64,000 nucleotides of DNA, taken from Planctomycetaceae bacterium (GTDB lineage: Bacteria; Planctomycetota; UBA1135; GCA-002686595). Numbering within the stretch: position 1 is the stretch's first letter; every line of letters begins with the position of its first letter. The stretch lies in the NCBI GenBank assembly GCA_016125265.1, contig WGMC01000016.1, forward strand, positions 1 through 64,000. The letters run 5' to 3'. This document shows positions 48,956 to 59,049 of the stretch, piece after piece. Position numbers and translations under genes: made by a program. The notes under the pieces are model-generated. The model was not told where the DNA came from and made no database searches. It was given only the letters and a program-made list of their open reading frames with translations.

Positions 48956-51900
48956 TCAGTTCGCGCCGGACCAGCGGCGGGTCACCTGGACCAGGTCGGG
49001 CTCCGGATCGGCGCCCTCGGCGAAGAAGTGGCGCTCCAGGCGGTCGATCTCGAGCGCCAGCTCGCGGGACTCCGGCGCGGGATGGCCGTTGTGTTCCTTC
49101 AACGCGCGCAGGTAGGCGAGCACCGTGAAGGGCGTCAGCCGCTCCGGCGGCCGCAGGGACGAGACGGCAACCGGTGCTGTCTGTGTGCGCCGACGGCGCA
49201 TCCAGAGGCCGGCTCCGATCAGGGCGACCGGCACCAGTGCGAGCCACCAGAGCGACGGCCCGGAGACCTCCCCGTAGCGCCGCTCGAGGTCCACCGTGGC
49301 TCCGACGGGCACCAGGTCGGCGTCCTCGTAGCGGAAGCGCTCAACCTCGGCGCCCTCGACCGCCACGGCCGGGAACGTGAACCGCGTGGGCAGGGCCTCG
49401 AGCCCCTCGGCGGCGCGGTATTGGAGGGTGAACGTGCGCTCGCTGAGCACACCTTCCCCCTCCGGATCGAACTGCGTGACGGCGACGCCGTTGTCCTGCC
49501 GCTCGACCAGTTCGAATCCCTCGATTTGTGGGTCGAGCAACCCCTCGAGCCCCGGCGCTAGGCCGACGGCCGTGGCCTTCAACTCGAGCAGCAGCTTGCC
49601 CGAGCGCGCCTGGCGCTCGTCGAGCAACTGCGTCAGCGCCAAGCGCTCGAAGGGCCGCGCCGTGCCACCCGGTTGTTTGCAGTCGATGGGCAGCACCGCA
49701 CTTTCCACGGGCAACACCGCGTATCCCGTGGTGTCGAGGAAGTCGAGATCGAGCCGCAAACTGGGGATCGCGTCGACCTCGGGCCCGCGCGGTTCCAAGA
49801 GCACGTAGGCGTAGGTTGTGCGGCGCCAGCCGTAGCGCTCCGTGGCGACGGAGTGGGCCTTGGGATCGTTGAACGTGACGCTGAGCACACGGAAGTGCTC
49901 GCCCAGGGTCTCGCGCGCGGCCGCTTCGAACTTGTCGCGGTAGTCCTCGGTGGGCCGGCCGTAGTTGAATCCGAAGTTGCCCGCGTTCTGGTTCGCGAGG
50001 TACTTGGCAAAGCCACCCGACTCACGCTCGATCGCAGCCGTGTGGTGCAGCGACAGCCAAAGGCCGAAGGGCGCGCCGTGGCCGATCTCGTCGGAACCGT
50101 CGATCTCTGCGAGGAGTTCGATCTCGGTGACGAGGTCGGCGTAGTACTCGTAGAGGTCCCGCGCCTCGCGCGCGAGCTCATGGTCCCCCACCAGACCAAG
50201 GGCCTCGCGCACGAAGCGGAACTTCACCCCCGGGTTGAGGGCGCTCATGCGCGCGAAGAGTTGGCTCGCGATGCGGTCGACGTGCCGCTGTCGCGCCTCT
50301 TCGGGCAAACCGAAGAGGGCCGCTCGCACGGCCTCGACCTGGGCCTTCACCAACACGTGTTTGGGATCGATTTCCTTGAGATCGCAGGCGCCGAGGGCCG
50401 CCTGGAACCACGTGTCGTAGACGTCGACGGACTCGTCGTCGCGCTGGAGCGAGTCCAGGGCCTCGGCGTAGAGCTGCGCGGCGCGCTCGAAGTGCCCGAA
50501 GGCCTCGGTGCGGCGCGCGCTGAAGCCCGAATCCGGCCCCAGCTCCTGGCGGAAGTTGTTCTCGTCGTGGGCGAGCGCGGCGAAGGCCAAGGTCAACTCG
50601 TGCGACTTGGGATGGTCCGCGAGCGCGGTCGAAACCGTCTCGCGGGCCAGCTCGTACCCGCGCAGCACCTCGGCCTGGATGTCGCGCTGGCGCCGGTTCG
50701 TGCCGGAGTTCTCCTGCATCGCGGGATCGCGCCAGATCGTCGCCAGGTTCTGGCGCATCTGCTGCATCAGCGAGGCGAGGGTGGCGGGTTCGAGCTGGTC
50801 CAGCGAACCGAAGATGCGTTCGAGCGTCTCGACGCGGTAGACCTCGGCGGTGCTGTGGGCGGCGCGGAACGCTTCGACGACCAGCGTGTCGTCCAACTCG
50901 ACGGGCAGCCCGCGGAGGCGCGCAACCCAGCCGGCCAGGTCCTCGAGGTTGCGCTCCTGCTTGGAGCGTGTGAGCGGGATGCCACTCGCGCGCTCTTCGA
51001 AGCCGAAGAAGAACACGTACTGGTTCGCGCGGCGCCCCATTTCGTTGGGGTTGTGGTTACGCGCCCACACGCGCAGGAACTCGTCGACCAAGACCTTGGC
51101 GGAACGCGGATCGCTCGTCGCCACACGCTCGATGTGCGGGAACGCCTCGGTTTCCTCCGACACCTTCAAGAGCAGTTGCGCCATCACCATGTGGAGGCGA
51201 GGACGCAGCGTTTCGCCGACACAATCCAGCCAGTTGTCACCGGGCCGCAGCTCCAGCACCTTGCCGGTCGGGATCGCCTGCACCTGGTTCTGGCGCGACG
51301 AGAAGCCGCCGCCGTCGAAGTAGAAAACGTTGCCGTAGACGTCGCGCTGCATGCCCGGGCCGCGGCGTGTGGATTGGTCGAGCTGGTACGTGACGACCGC
51401 CTCGCGCAGCCAGTTGGATGCCAAGAGGTCCAGTTCGCGGGCCCAGGCCGCGGCGCGCTCCGGGGCGGCCTCGAGCAGCGCCTCGGCCGAGGTGCTCTGC
51501 AACCCCAGCAGCGCCAGCCGACCGGCGGAGTCCATCGGCTGCTTGGAGAGGGCTTGCGCCGTCGACGCGCCAATGGCTGCGACGATCTCCATGCCGCGTT
51601 CGGGCCGAGACGTGAAACTCTCCTCGAGCCAGGCCTGGCCCAGGTCTTCGCGCAACTTCGGCGCGAGTTCGACGGCGCGTTTGAGCGCCTCCTCCTTCGT
51701 CTCGGCTGCCACGTCGCCCGCCGCAAGTGCCGCCAACGTGACCGTCCACGCGGACTCGAGCCACTCGCTGTTGCCGTCGTCCGCGTGGCGCGCCAAGACG
51801 TGCCGCGCGATCAGGTTGAGGGCTTCGCGGTCGTCCTCCGCGATGGCGGCTTCCGCGGTGGGCAGAAGTCCATCCAGGTGCAGCGGCTGGTTCGCGGCGA

Positions 51901-52879
51901 CGAGCACACGCGCCAGGTCGCGGCGCGACAGGGGCGCCTCCGCTTCGTCGAGCCGCGGACGGTACGCGCCGAGGAACGACTCGATCTGGTGCCCCGCGTC
52001 GAACGCCTGGGCCAGCAGCGTGCCGAGCAGCGCGCTGCTCGCCTTGGCGAGGGAGCCGTCCTCCTCCCGCGGTGCCGCCGCCGCGATGCCCAGCACGTCG
52101 GCTGGCGAGACGCGGTTCTTCTCCAGGTAGGCCATGCCCTGGGGCGGCACCTGGGGACGGTCGGAGGGACCGCGCGAAAGCGACGTCAGCAACTGCGTGT
52201 AGCCCGCCTTGTGCTCCTCCGGCGCGAGCGCGGCGAAGTAGCTGCGCACCGCGTCCCATTCCCCGAGCGTGACCGAACGGCGCAGGGACGTCAGCTCCTT
52301 CTCGAGGGCCGCAGCTTCACGCGCGGCCGCCTCGGCTGCTTCCGTGGCCTTGGCCGCGGCCTCGGCAGCCGCGGCTGCGGGATCGGGGGCCGGGGCCTCG
52401 GGCGCCGCCTCCGCCGCGGACGCAGGCGGCACGACGCCGCCGGCGGCGCCCAGGGCGAGCAGGGCCGCAAACGGATTGGTTGTCGCCGGTTCCGCAGTGG
52501 GCGGCGGCACCGCGTCACCACTCGACGCCGGCGCTGCCGGCTCCCCCGGCACCGCGCCCGGCACCGCGCCCGGCACCGCGGCCGGCTCCTCGACCGTCTC
52601 CTCGACGGGCGGCGTGGACCACGCCGCAAGGATCGCCGACGGCCGGCGGTCGTACTCCAGAGTCTTCAACCGGTTGAGCCGTTCCGACGGCGTCGCAGCC
52701 GCCGGCGCGTCTGTCGCCACTGGCGCTCCCGGGAACCCGGGGGGGAACACCAGGTCCCCCATGTCCATGTCCCCGTCCATGGAGAACGTCACGCCACCTG
52801 ACGTGATCACGACCTGCGCGGGGGCAAGGGCCGCGCAGAGCAGCACGGCCGGAAGCAGAAGGGAGGTGCGCGTGTTCAT
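48956..52879 (-). CDS. Large secreted, membrane-anchored protein of the Bat-type operon
   Basis: The 1307-residue protein has a signal peptide (MNTRTSLLLPAVLLCAALAPAQ) and an Ala/Pro/Glu-rich linker that includes a GAVPGAVPG repeat. A very long helical, TPR-like region (about 180-1000) and a beta-rich part (about 1010-1200) follow. One membrane helix lies at about 1208-1230 (WWLALVPVALIGAGLW), and a short cytoplasmic tail ends in a helix-rich ELALEIDRLERHFF. No catalytic motif was seen. Its place at the end of a MoxR/VWA operon and its single C-terminal anchor recall BatD, which is also a large periplasmic protein, but it is about twice as long. Function is unknown. Confidence 0.75.
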   Translation of the reverse strand: MNTRTSLLLPAVLLCAALAPAQVVITSGGVTFSMDGDMDMGDLVFPPGFPGAPVATDAPAAATPSERLNRLKTLEYDRRPSAILAAWSTPPVEETVEEPAAVPGAVPGAVPGEPAAPASSGDAVPPPTAEPATTNPFAALLALGAAGGVVPPASAAEAAPEAPAPDPAAAAAEAAAKATEAAEAAAREAAALEKELTSLRRSVTLGEWDAVRSYFAALAPEEHKAGYTQLLTSLSRGPSDRPQVPPQGMAYLEKNRVSPADVLGIAAAAPREEDGSLAKASSALLGTLLAQAFDAGHQIESFLGAYRPRLDEAEAPLSRRDLARVLVAANQPLHLDGLLPTAEAAIAEDDREALNLIARHVLARHADDGNSEWLESAWTVTLAALAAGDVAAETKEEALKRAVELAPKLREDLGQAWLEESFTSRPERGMEIVAAIGASTAQALSKQPMDSAGRLALLGLQSTSAEALLEAAPERAAAWARELDLLASNWLREAVVTYQLDQSTRRGPGMQRDVYGNVFYFDGGGFSSRQNQVQAIPTGKVLELRPGDNWLDCVGETLRPRLHMVMAQLLLKVSEETEAFPHIERVATSDPRSAKVLVDEFLRVWARNHNPNEMGRRANQYVFFFGFEERASGIPLTRSKQERNLEDLAGWVARLRGLPVELDDTLVVEAFRAAHSTAEVYRVETLERIFGSLDQLEPATLASLMQQMRQNLATIWRDPAMQENSGTNRRQRDIQAEVLRGYELARETVSTALADHPKSHELTLAFAALAHDENNFRQELGPDSGFSARRTEAFGHFERAAQLYAEALDSLQRDDESVDVYDTWFQAALGACDLKEIDPKHVLVKAQVEAVRAALFGLPEEARQRHVDRIASQLFARMSALNPGVKFRFVREALGLVGDHELAREARDLYEYYADLVTEIELLAEIDGSDEIGHGAPFGLWLSLHHTAAIERESGGFAKYLANQNAGNFGFNYGRPTEDYRDKFEAAARETLGEHFRVLSVTFNDPKAHSVATERYGWRRTTYAYVLLEPRGPEVDAIPSLRLDLDFLDTTGYAVLPVESAVLPIDCKQPGGTARPFERLALTQLLDERQARSGKLLLELKATAVGLAPGLEGLLDPQIEGFELVERQDNGVAVTQFDPEGEGVLSERTFTLQYRAAEGLEALPTRFTFPAVAVEGAEVERFRYEDADLVPVGATVDLERRYGEVSGPSLWWLALVPVALIGAGLWMRRRRTQTAPVAVSSLRPPERLTPFTVLAYLRALKEHNGHPAPESRELALEIDRLERHFFAEGADPEPDLVQVTRRWSGAN

Positions 52880-53155
52880 GGGCGAGAAGGCGAGGGAGAA
52901 ACGAGGGAACGAGGTGGGCGTGGGGGTACGCCGCCGGGACCGGAGCGGCGAGGGCTCCGGTCCATTCGGTCCGCGCCGCGACGCGCGGACTCCGCGGGAA
53001 GTGCTGGGCCGGGCGCCTGGCGCCAGGCACAGCCCCGGTCAGGAACCGCCGCCGTCCGGAGGCGGGCCAGAACCGGCGCCGCGCGCATCCTTCGGTACTT
53101 TGCCCTTGGGGCCAGGTTTGTTGCCGACGCGACCGCGTCCGCTTCCACAACCCTG

Positions 53156-53788
53156 TCAGACAGACGGCAGGGGCAGGCCCTGCAACTCCGTCAGGTCCAT
53201 GCGCGCGAGGCGCAGCGCGGACTCCAAACTGCGGTTCCACTCGGCGGCGCGTTCGACCTCGCCGCGCGATTCGGCGCGTTCAGCGCCGAGGCGGAAGTTC
53301 TGGCGCGCGGCCTCGATCTCGGGCTCCCACACGTCGCGGGGTTCGCCCTCGAGCCGCAACAACCACGTGTTGTAGTACTGCGCGTTGGCGAGCGTCTCGC
53401 GCGCGTCGTCGAGCACGGCGTCGTCGGCCCCCGCCAACTCGAGGTCGCGCAGGATGCCGTCGAGTTCCCCGCGCGCGGTGGGCAGCTTCGAAATGTTGAG
53501 CTGCGCCTTCGCGCGCTCGAGCCGCAACTTGGCGAGGGTGAGCTCGTTGCCGTTCGGGAGGTGCTGGAGCGCCTCGTCGAAGGCGCGCTCGGCCTCCGCC
53601 CAGAGCGGCCGCGCCGCATCTTCGCCGGACTCCCGCGCCGTGCGCCGCGCTTCCTCGGCGCGCGCGAGTCCAAGTTCGCTCGCCCGCGCCACGCGGTCCT
53701 CGGCCAGGCGGTCCTGGCCCGGCCCGAAGTGGTAGGCCGCGCCGCCCAGCGGCAGCAAGAGCCACAGCAACAAGAACAACCGTCTCAT
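53156..53788 (-). CDS. TPR-like membrane-anchored protein, BatC-like
   Basis: The 210-residue protein starts with a hydrophobic signal-anchor (RRLFLLLWLLLPLGGAAY). Helices with tetratricopeptide-like spacing follow: AERAFDEALQHLPNGNELTL and KLRLERAKAQLNISKL. In Bat operons a small TPR protein (BatC) typically follows the two VWA genes, as here. The start overlaps the BatB-like stop as ATGA. A 276-base gap lies between this stop and the next gene; I see nothing coding in it, only a CTGGCGCCAG palindrome near 53013. Confidence 0.68.
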   Translation of the reverse strand: MRRLFLLLWLLLPLGGAAYHFGPGQDRLAEDRVARASELGLARAEEARRTARESGEDAARPLWAEAERAFDEALQHLPNGNELTLAKLRLERAKAQLNISKLPTARGELDGILRDLELAGADDAVLDDARETLANAQYYNTWLLRLEGEPRDVWEPEIEAARQNFRLGAERAESRGEVERAAEWNRSLESALRLARMDLTELQGLPLPSV

Positions 53789-54861
53789 GGAACCAGCTCC
53801 TCCCGAGATCGCCAGCGGCGCCCGGGTTCCATCCTAGGGTCCGATCCGAATCCCGTGGGGAATCGGCCGCCTTGGCCCCGGCCGGGCCTCCAGGCGGTGC
53901 CAAAGTACTCGAGCAGAAGCGGCAACAGGCCGAGCGCGGCCGCGCCCAACGCCGCGGCCAGAAGCGCGTATTCCCGGCGCGTCAGGCGCTGGAACACCGA
54001 CTCGGCCTCGAATCCGGAGAGTTCGGCGATGAGGCCCGAGGCCAGGTGGCGTTCGTTGCCGTCGTGGAAGGCGCCGCCGAGGCGGGCGGCCACCTGCTTC
54101 AACGTCGCCACTTCCTGGCGCGACTGGCGACCGTCGATGAAGGAACCCGCCTTCGAGTCCCCGACGCCGACCACGATCACACCGCCGACGGATGCGGGCA
54201 TCGACGGCATGCCCGTCGCGGGCACCGTATCCCCATCGGTCAGAACGAGCAGCGTGGCGCTGCCCGGATTCCACGGCGCCGCGACCTTCGCCGCCTCCTT
54301 CAAACCGTCGAAGAGCTGGGTGCGCCCCGTCGCAAAGGCGTAGTGCATCGGCAGGTCGCCGAGGATGTTGCGCACGACTTCGAAGTCCTGCGTCTCGACG
54401 ACCACCGGTTTCGCGCCCGTGTAGAACGCGACCACGCTGACCCGGTAGCGCTCGAGCGGAACACGGTCGAAGAACGACTCCACGATCGCGCGGGCGCGCT
54501 CCATGCGCGACTGGTCACCCTTGGGCCCGGCGTCCACGAGCCGCATGCTGGGCGAAACGTCGAGCGCGATCAGGGCGTGACGCACGTCCCCGGGACGGGT
54601 CGGGCCCGACTGGTCCGCGGAATAGGTGCGCGGCGGAATGACGACGAGCGTGGCCAGGCCCCAGGCGAGTGCCGCCGACGCCGCGGGCACGAGCACCGGC
54701 ACCGCCCGTGCCCAGGGTGCGGGGCGGCCCGTCGGGCCAAAGGCGAGCCGCGCGACGGCGCGCACACGTCGCCGGTGCCAAGCCTCCGCCAGCACGCTGA
54801 CCACCAACACCAGCGCCGCGAGCCACTCCGGCCCGTAGCTGTGCCCGAGGAGCTCTACCAC
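53785..54861 (-). CDS. VWA-domain membrane protein, BatB-like
   Basis: The 358-residue protein has two N-terminal helices, a von Willebrand A domain with the metal site IALDVSPSMRLVD (DxSxS) near 92-104 and a later TDGDTVPATG, and a C-terminal helix near 310-330. This layout is that of BatA/BatB, inner-membrane VWA proteins linked to envelope stress and aerotolerance. The GTG at 54861 sits inside the end of the BatA-like gene (7-base overlap), and I chose it because the sequence before it belongs to that gene. With the BatA-like protein it probably forms a membrane complex served by MoxR. Confidence 0.8.
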   Translation of the reverse strand: MVELLGHSYGPEWLAALVLVVSVLAEAWHRRRVRAVARLAFGPTGRPAPWARAVPVLVPAASAALAWGLATLVVIPPRTYSADQSGPTRPGDVRHALIALDVSPSMRLVDAGPKGDQSRMERARAIVESFFDRVPLERYRVSVVAFYTGAKPVVVETQDFEVVRNILGDLPMHYAFATGRTQLFDGLKEAAKVAAPWNPGSATLLVLTDGDTVPATGMPSMPASVGGVIVVGVGDSKAGSFIDGRQSRQEVATLKQVAARLGGAFHDGNERHLASGLIAELSGFEAESVFQRLTRREYALLAAALGAAALGLLPLLLEYFGTAWRPGRGQGGRFPTGFGSDPRMEPGRRWRSREELVP

Positions 54862-55781
54862 GGCGTCGGCCTCAGGGCGAAGGACGCCAGCAGGAACAGC
54901 CCGAGCACACCCAGGCCGCCGAGCGCGAAGGGCTCGAAGTGGTCGATCGCTTCGGGCCGCGTCTTTTCGAGGCGTGTCTTCTGCATCTGGTCGATGCGCT
55001 GGAACACACGCGCCAGGCCGTCGCGATCCTCGGGTTTGAAGGCTTCGCCGCCCGTGAGGCTGGCGAGGCGCACCACCTGGTCGGGAATCCCGCCAGGTGC
55101 GATGTGCACGGCATACACGACGATGCCGTCCTCGACCAGTTGGCGCGCGATCTCCTCGTCCCTGCCGCCCCACAGGTCGGCGCTCTGACCGTCCGAGATG
55201 AGCAGCACCATGCGGTCCCCCTCCTCGCGCTCGACCAGTTCCTTGCGGCACGCCAGGAGCGCCTTGCCGATGAGCGTGCCGTTGAACCAGGGCGGGATCT
55301 TGCCCGGCTCCATGAACGGTGGCGCGCAGCGGAAGGCCGACACGTCGCTCGTCAGCGGAACCCAGTGCAGCACGTTGTGGCCAAAGAACGTGAGGCCGAA
55401 AGCGTCGCCCTCGCGGTAGTCGAGGAAGCCGTTGATGGCCGCCATCGCGGCGTCGTAGCGGTTGCCACCCTCGAAGGGCGCGGTCATGCTGCCCGACACG
55501 TCGACGCAGAACTGGATGTTGGTCAGGACCCGCTTGGAGCGCGGCGCGCCGAACCGCTGCGGCTCGGCGAGCAGCAGCACCGCAGCGCCCAGCAACAGGG
55601 CCGGCAAAAGGCCCGCGGCCGTCACCGCGCGCGACCAGCCGGGGCGCGGGCGCGCTCCGCCGCCATCGACGGGCACCGCCACACCGCGCCGCGCCGCGAC
55701 CAGATGCCACACGACGAGGCCGATCGGCACGACGAGCAGCACCAGCGCCTCGGGACGGCGGAAGAGCGACAGGGTGTCCAT
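54855..55781 (-). CDS. VWA-domain membrane protein, BatA-like
   Basis: The 308-residue protein has an N-terminal pair of helices (about 12-28 and 55-72), a VWA domain with the metal-ion site CVDVSGSMTAPF near 93-104, and a C-terminal helix (GGLGVLGLFLLASFAL). It matches BatA in order and size, and the gene lies directly before a BatB-like gene. The ATG shares one base with the upstream stop (TGATG). VWA domains mediate metal-dependent protein contacts. Confidence 0.83.
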   Translation of the reverse strand: MDTLSLFRRPEALVLLVVPIGLVVWHLVAARRGVAVPVDGGGARPRPGWSRAVTAAGLLPALLLGAAVLLLAEPQRFGAPRSKRVLTNIQFCVDVSGSMTAPFEGGNRYDAAMAAINGFLDYREGDAFGLTFFGHNVLHWVPLTSDVSAFRCAPPFMEPGKIPPWFNGTLIGKALLACRKELVEREEGDRMVLLISDGQSADLWGGRDEEIARQLVEDGIVVYAVHIAPGGIPDQVVRLASLTGGEAFKPEDRDGLARVFQRIDQMQKTRLEKTRPEAIDHFEPFALGGLGVLGLFLLASFALRPTPW

Positions 55782-56686
55782 CAGGCAGGTGCCTCCGCGC
55801 CGCGCACCGACGCGCCGTCACCGGGATGCCATTCGCTCGCCGTCAGCTCCCGGTAGGGCGCAAGCAGCGCCTCCAGGTCCACGGCGCCGCGTTCGGAGGG
55901 CGGCCGGTGCAACCAGGATTCGAGGGCGCCGAGCAGCGCGCCCGCTTCGGGGTGCCCGCGCAGAAGGCCCAGGACCCGCTCGGGGCGCTCGCCCTCCAGG
56001 CCGAGGCGCCGGCGCCACAGGGCGAGCAGACCCAACTCGAGCCGCGCGCGCTCCATCGGCGCCAACTCGCCGTCCATCGCGCGGCGCACGAGGGGCCGCA
56101 GCACGTCGGCGAGGGTGATCGGCGCGCGTTCCGCCGCTTCGCCCTGGGCGCGGCGACGGCCGATCCAGAACCAGGCGACGAGGCCGACGGCCCAGAGAAC
56201 GCCGAGGGCCCCGAGCAACAGCCGGTAACCGCCCAGCTCCAGCGCTTGCGCGCCCTCCGGCGCCCGCGGCAACACTTGCCCCGGCGGCAGCACACTGCGC
56301 ACCTCGACGGGGATCGGGCCCACGGCGTGCTCGCCGACCAGGAGGTCGCTGCCGTCCACGCGCCGCAGGTAGTGGCGCAGGTCGAAGGAGCCGGCCTCGC
56401 GCCCCCAGTATTCGAGGTCGTAGCGAAAGCGGTCCCCGTGGGGCCGCGCGGCGACGATGCGCAGCACCAGGGGCGACAGGCTATTCGCGGGCAGCACCTC
56501 GAGTTCCGGGCCGGGCAGCACCAGGTCGTTGAGACGCGCGGGTCGTCCGACGGGAGGCGCTTCGGTCGACGCGCCAGGCCCTTGGGACCGCACCGCAAAC
56601 GACGATGCCGCAGACGACCATGCCGCCGTCGCCGACGCGAGCGAGAAGACGACCAGCGCGCACAGCGCCGCGAACAGGGCCCTCAT
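55781..56686 (-). CDS. Membrane protein of the Bat-type operon, function unknown
   Basis: The 301-residue protein has a signal-like N-terminus (MRALFAALCALVVFSLASAT), an extracytoplasmic beta-rich segment (about 50-145), a membrane helix at about 150-172 (LLLGALGVLWAVGLVAWFWI), and a cytoplasmic helical tail. In Bat operons the gene between DUF58 and BatA often encodes a DUF4381-like protein with one helix and a similar layout, so that is the likeliest relation. It overlaps DUF58 (ATGA) and BatA (TGATG). Confidence 0.7.
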   Translation of the reverse strand: MRALFAALCALVVFSLASATAAWSSAASSFAVRSQGPGASTEAPPVGRPARLNDLVLPGPELEVLPANSLSPLVLRIVAARPHGDRFRYDLEYWGREAGSFDLRHYLRRVDGSDLLVGEHAVGPIPVEVRSVLPPGQVLPRAPEGAQALELGGYRLLLGALGVLWAVGLVAWFWIGRRRAQGEAAERAPITLADVLRPLVRRAMDGELAPMERARLELGLLALWRRRLGLEGERPERVLGLLRGHPEAGALLGALESWLHRPPSERGAVDLEALLAPYRELTASEWHPGDGASVRGAEAPA

Positions 56687-57552
56687 CGTGTGCCCCTCCC
56701 GAGGATCCCGCGAGCCTTGAAGAGGCGGCGCAGGTCCTGCACGAACGGCCGGTCGGTGCGGATCAGGAGATGGTCCACCTTCGCGCGGCGCAGCGCGAGG
56801 GCCGCGCCCTGGGAGCGCACGTGGGCCTGCGCGGCGCGCAGCAGCGTGAGGCGCCCCGTTTCGGCCTCCCGCGCGCGCAGGAATCCGGCGCCGGGAATGC
56901 CCTCCTCCGCCGGATCGCGCAGTTCGAGCACCACCACGTCGTGCAACTGGGCCAGGCGGCGCAGGGCCCCGAGGGCACTGGGGTCGTGCAGGTCCGACAG
57001 CACGATGACCAGCGAGCGCTGCCCGAGGCGCGGCCCCAGCTCGCCGATGCGCGCCGCAAGGTGGGTGCCCTCGTCGAAGTGGTACGTGCGCAGTTGGTGC
57101 AGCCACTCCAGCACCCGCGACTGGGACAGGCTGGGCTCGAACCGCAGCGCGCGGTCCCCCACGGTCACGAGGCCCACGGGACTGATGCGGTCCAAACTCG
57201 CGAGCGCCAGGCCGCCGGCCGCGAACAGCGCCACGTGGTACTTCGAACGGGCGGTCGACGACACGACCATGGACGCCGACGTGTCGACCAGGAAGTAGGT
57301 CGGCATGGACTTCGGCGTCTCGTACTCCTTCACGTGGGTGCGGCCGGTGCGCGCGGTCACACGCCAATCGATGGAGCGGATCGGATCGCCGTCCTGGTAG
57401 ACCCTGGATTGCACGTATTCGACGCCGGAGCCGACGAAGGGCGAGCGCTCGACACCGTAGAGCAGCGCGTTGGCGAGGCCCCGCACGAGCATCGCGAACT
57501 GGCGCGAGTCCAGCGTCTCGAGCTCGCCGACGTATCCCTGCATGCGTGCCAT
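56683..57552 (-). CDS. DUF58 (VWA-like) protein
   Basis: The 289-residue protein has the DUF58 core, with YQDGDPIRSIDWRVTARTG near 55-72 and HVKEYETPKSMPTYFLVDTSASM. The last contains a VWA-type metal site, DTSASM. SLVIVLSDLHDP follows. DUF58 proteins regularly accompany MoxR ATPases and are thought to be their VWA partners in folding or insertion of metal cofactors or proteins. The first codon could be the ATG at 57552 or the one at 57543. It lies 39 bases after moxR. Confidence 0.87.
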   Translation of the reverse strand: MARMQGYVGELETLDSRQFAMLVRGLANALLYGVERSPFVGSGVEYVQSRVYQDGDPIRSIDWRVTARTGRTHVKEYETPKSMPTYFLVDTSASMVVSSTARSKYHVALFAAGGLALASLDRISPVGLVTVGDRALRFEPSLSQSRVLEWLHQLRTYHFDEGTHLAARIGELGPRLGQRSLVIVLSDLHDPSALGALRRLAQLHDVVVLELRDPAEEGIPGAGFLRAREAETGRLTLLRAAQAHVRSQGAALALRRAKVDHLLIRTDRPFVQDLRRLFKARGILGRGTR

Positions 57553-57591
57553 TGGTGTGCGTGGATCGGCCTTTGCGGGGTTCGCCGGTGC

Positions 57592-58662
<1,071 letters not shown>

Positions 58663-59049
58663 GGCGAGTCAGCGCGGGGACGACGGCGGACAGGGGGGGA
58701 GGGCGCGGGGGGCGAACGCGGGGGCAGTGCTCTCGAAAACGGAGGGTGCGCGGACCGGAATCCGCGCGGACGAAGCACTGGCGTCGGCGAGGGGACGCGC
58801 CAGATCGACCCATCTTCCCCGACTCGCGCCCGAGGGCAAGGCCGGGAAGAGGCCGTGACCTTGGCGTTGTACACCCCGCGCGCGGCGGGGATACCGCCGG
58901 CGGCGCAAAAGGCCGCGCGGGGCCGCGCTCGGGCCCGGCCGTAGGACGGCCGCGGTCCGCGACGCGGGTTTCGCCGGAGGAGACGCGGGGCTCTCCGACC
59001 GCAGTGCGGGGCTCTCCGACCGCGGTGCGGGGCGCCTCGGACCCGGCGT
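58663..59049. other. 387-base region between fhs and moxR
   Basis: No gene is apparent. It contains a hairpin CGGCGG-ggata-CCGCCG (58883-58899), which may terminate fhs transcripts, and a 21-base tandem repeat (58985-59005 and 59006-59026; core GCGGGGCTCTCCGACCGC). The promoter of the MoxR operon must lie in its left part, but I see no clear box. Confidence 0.5.

Noticed and set aside
52876-53148. 90-codon frame on the minus strand in the gap before the large Bat-operon protein
   Set aside because: It is rich in Arg/Pro/Ser with no hydrophobic or structured pattern and no ribosome binding site; it looks like random GC-rich sequence.
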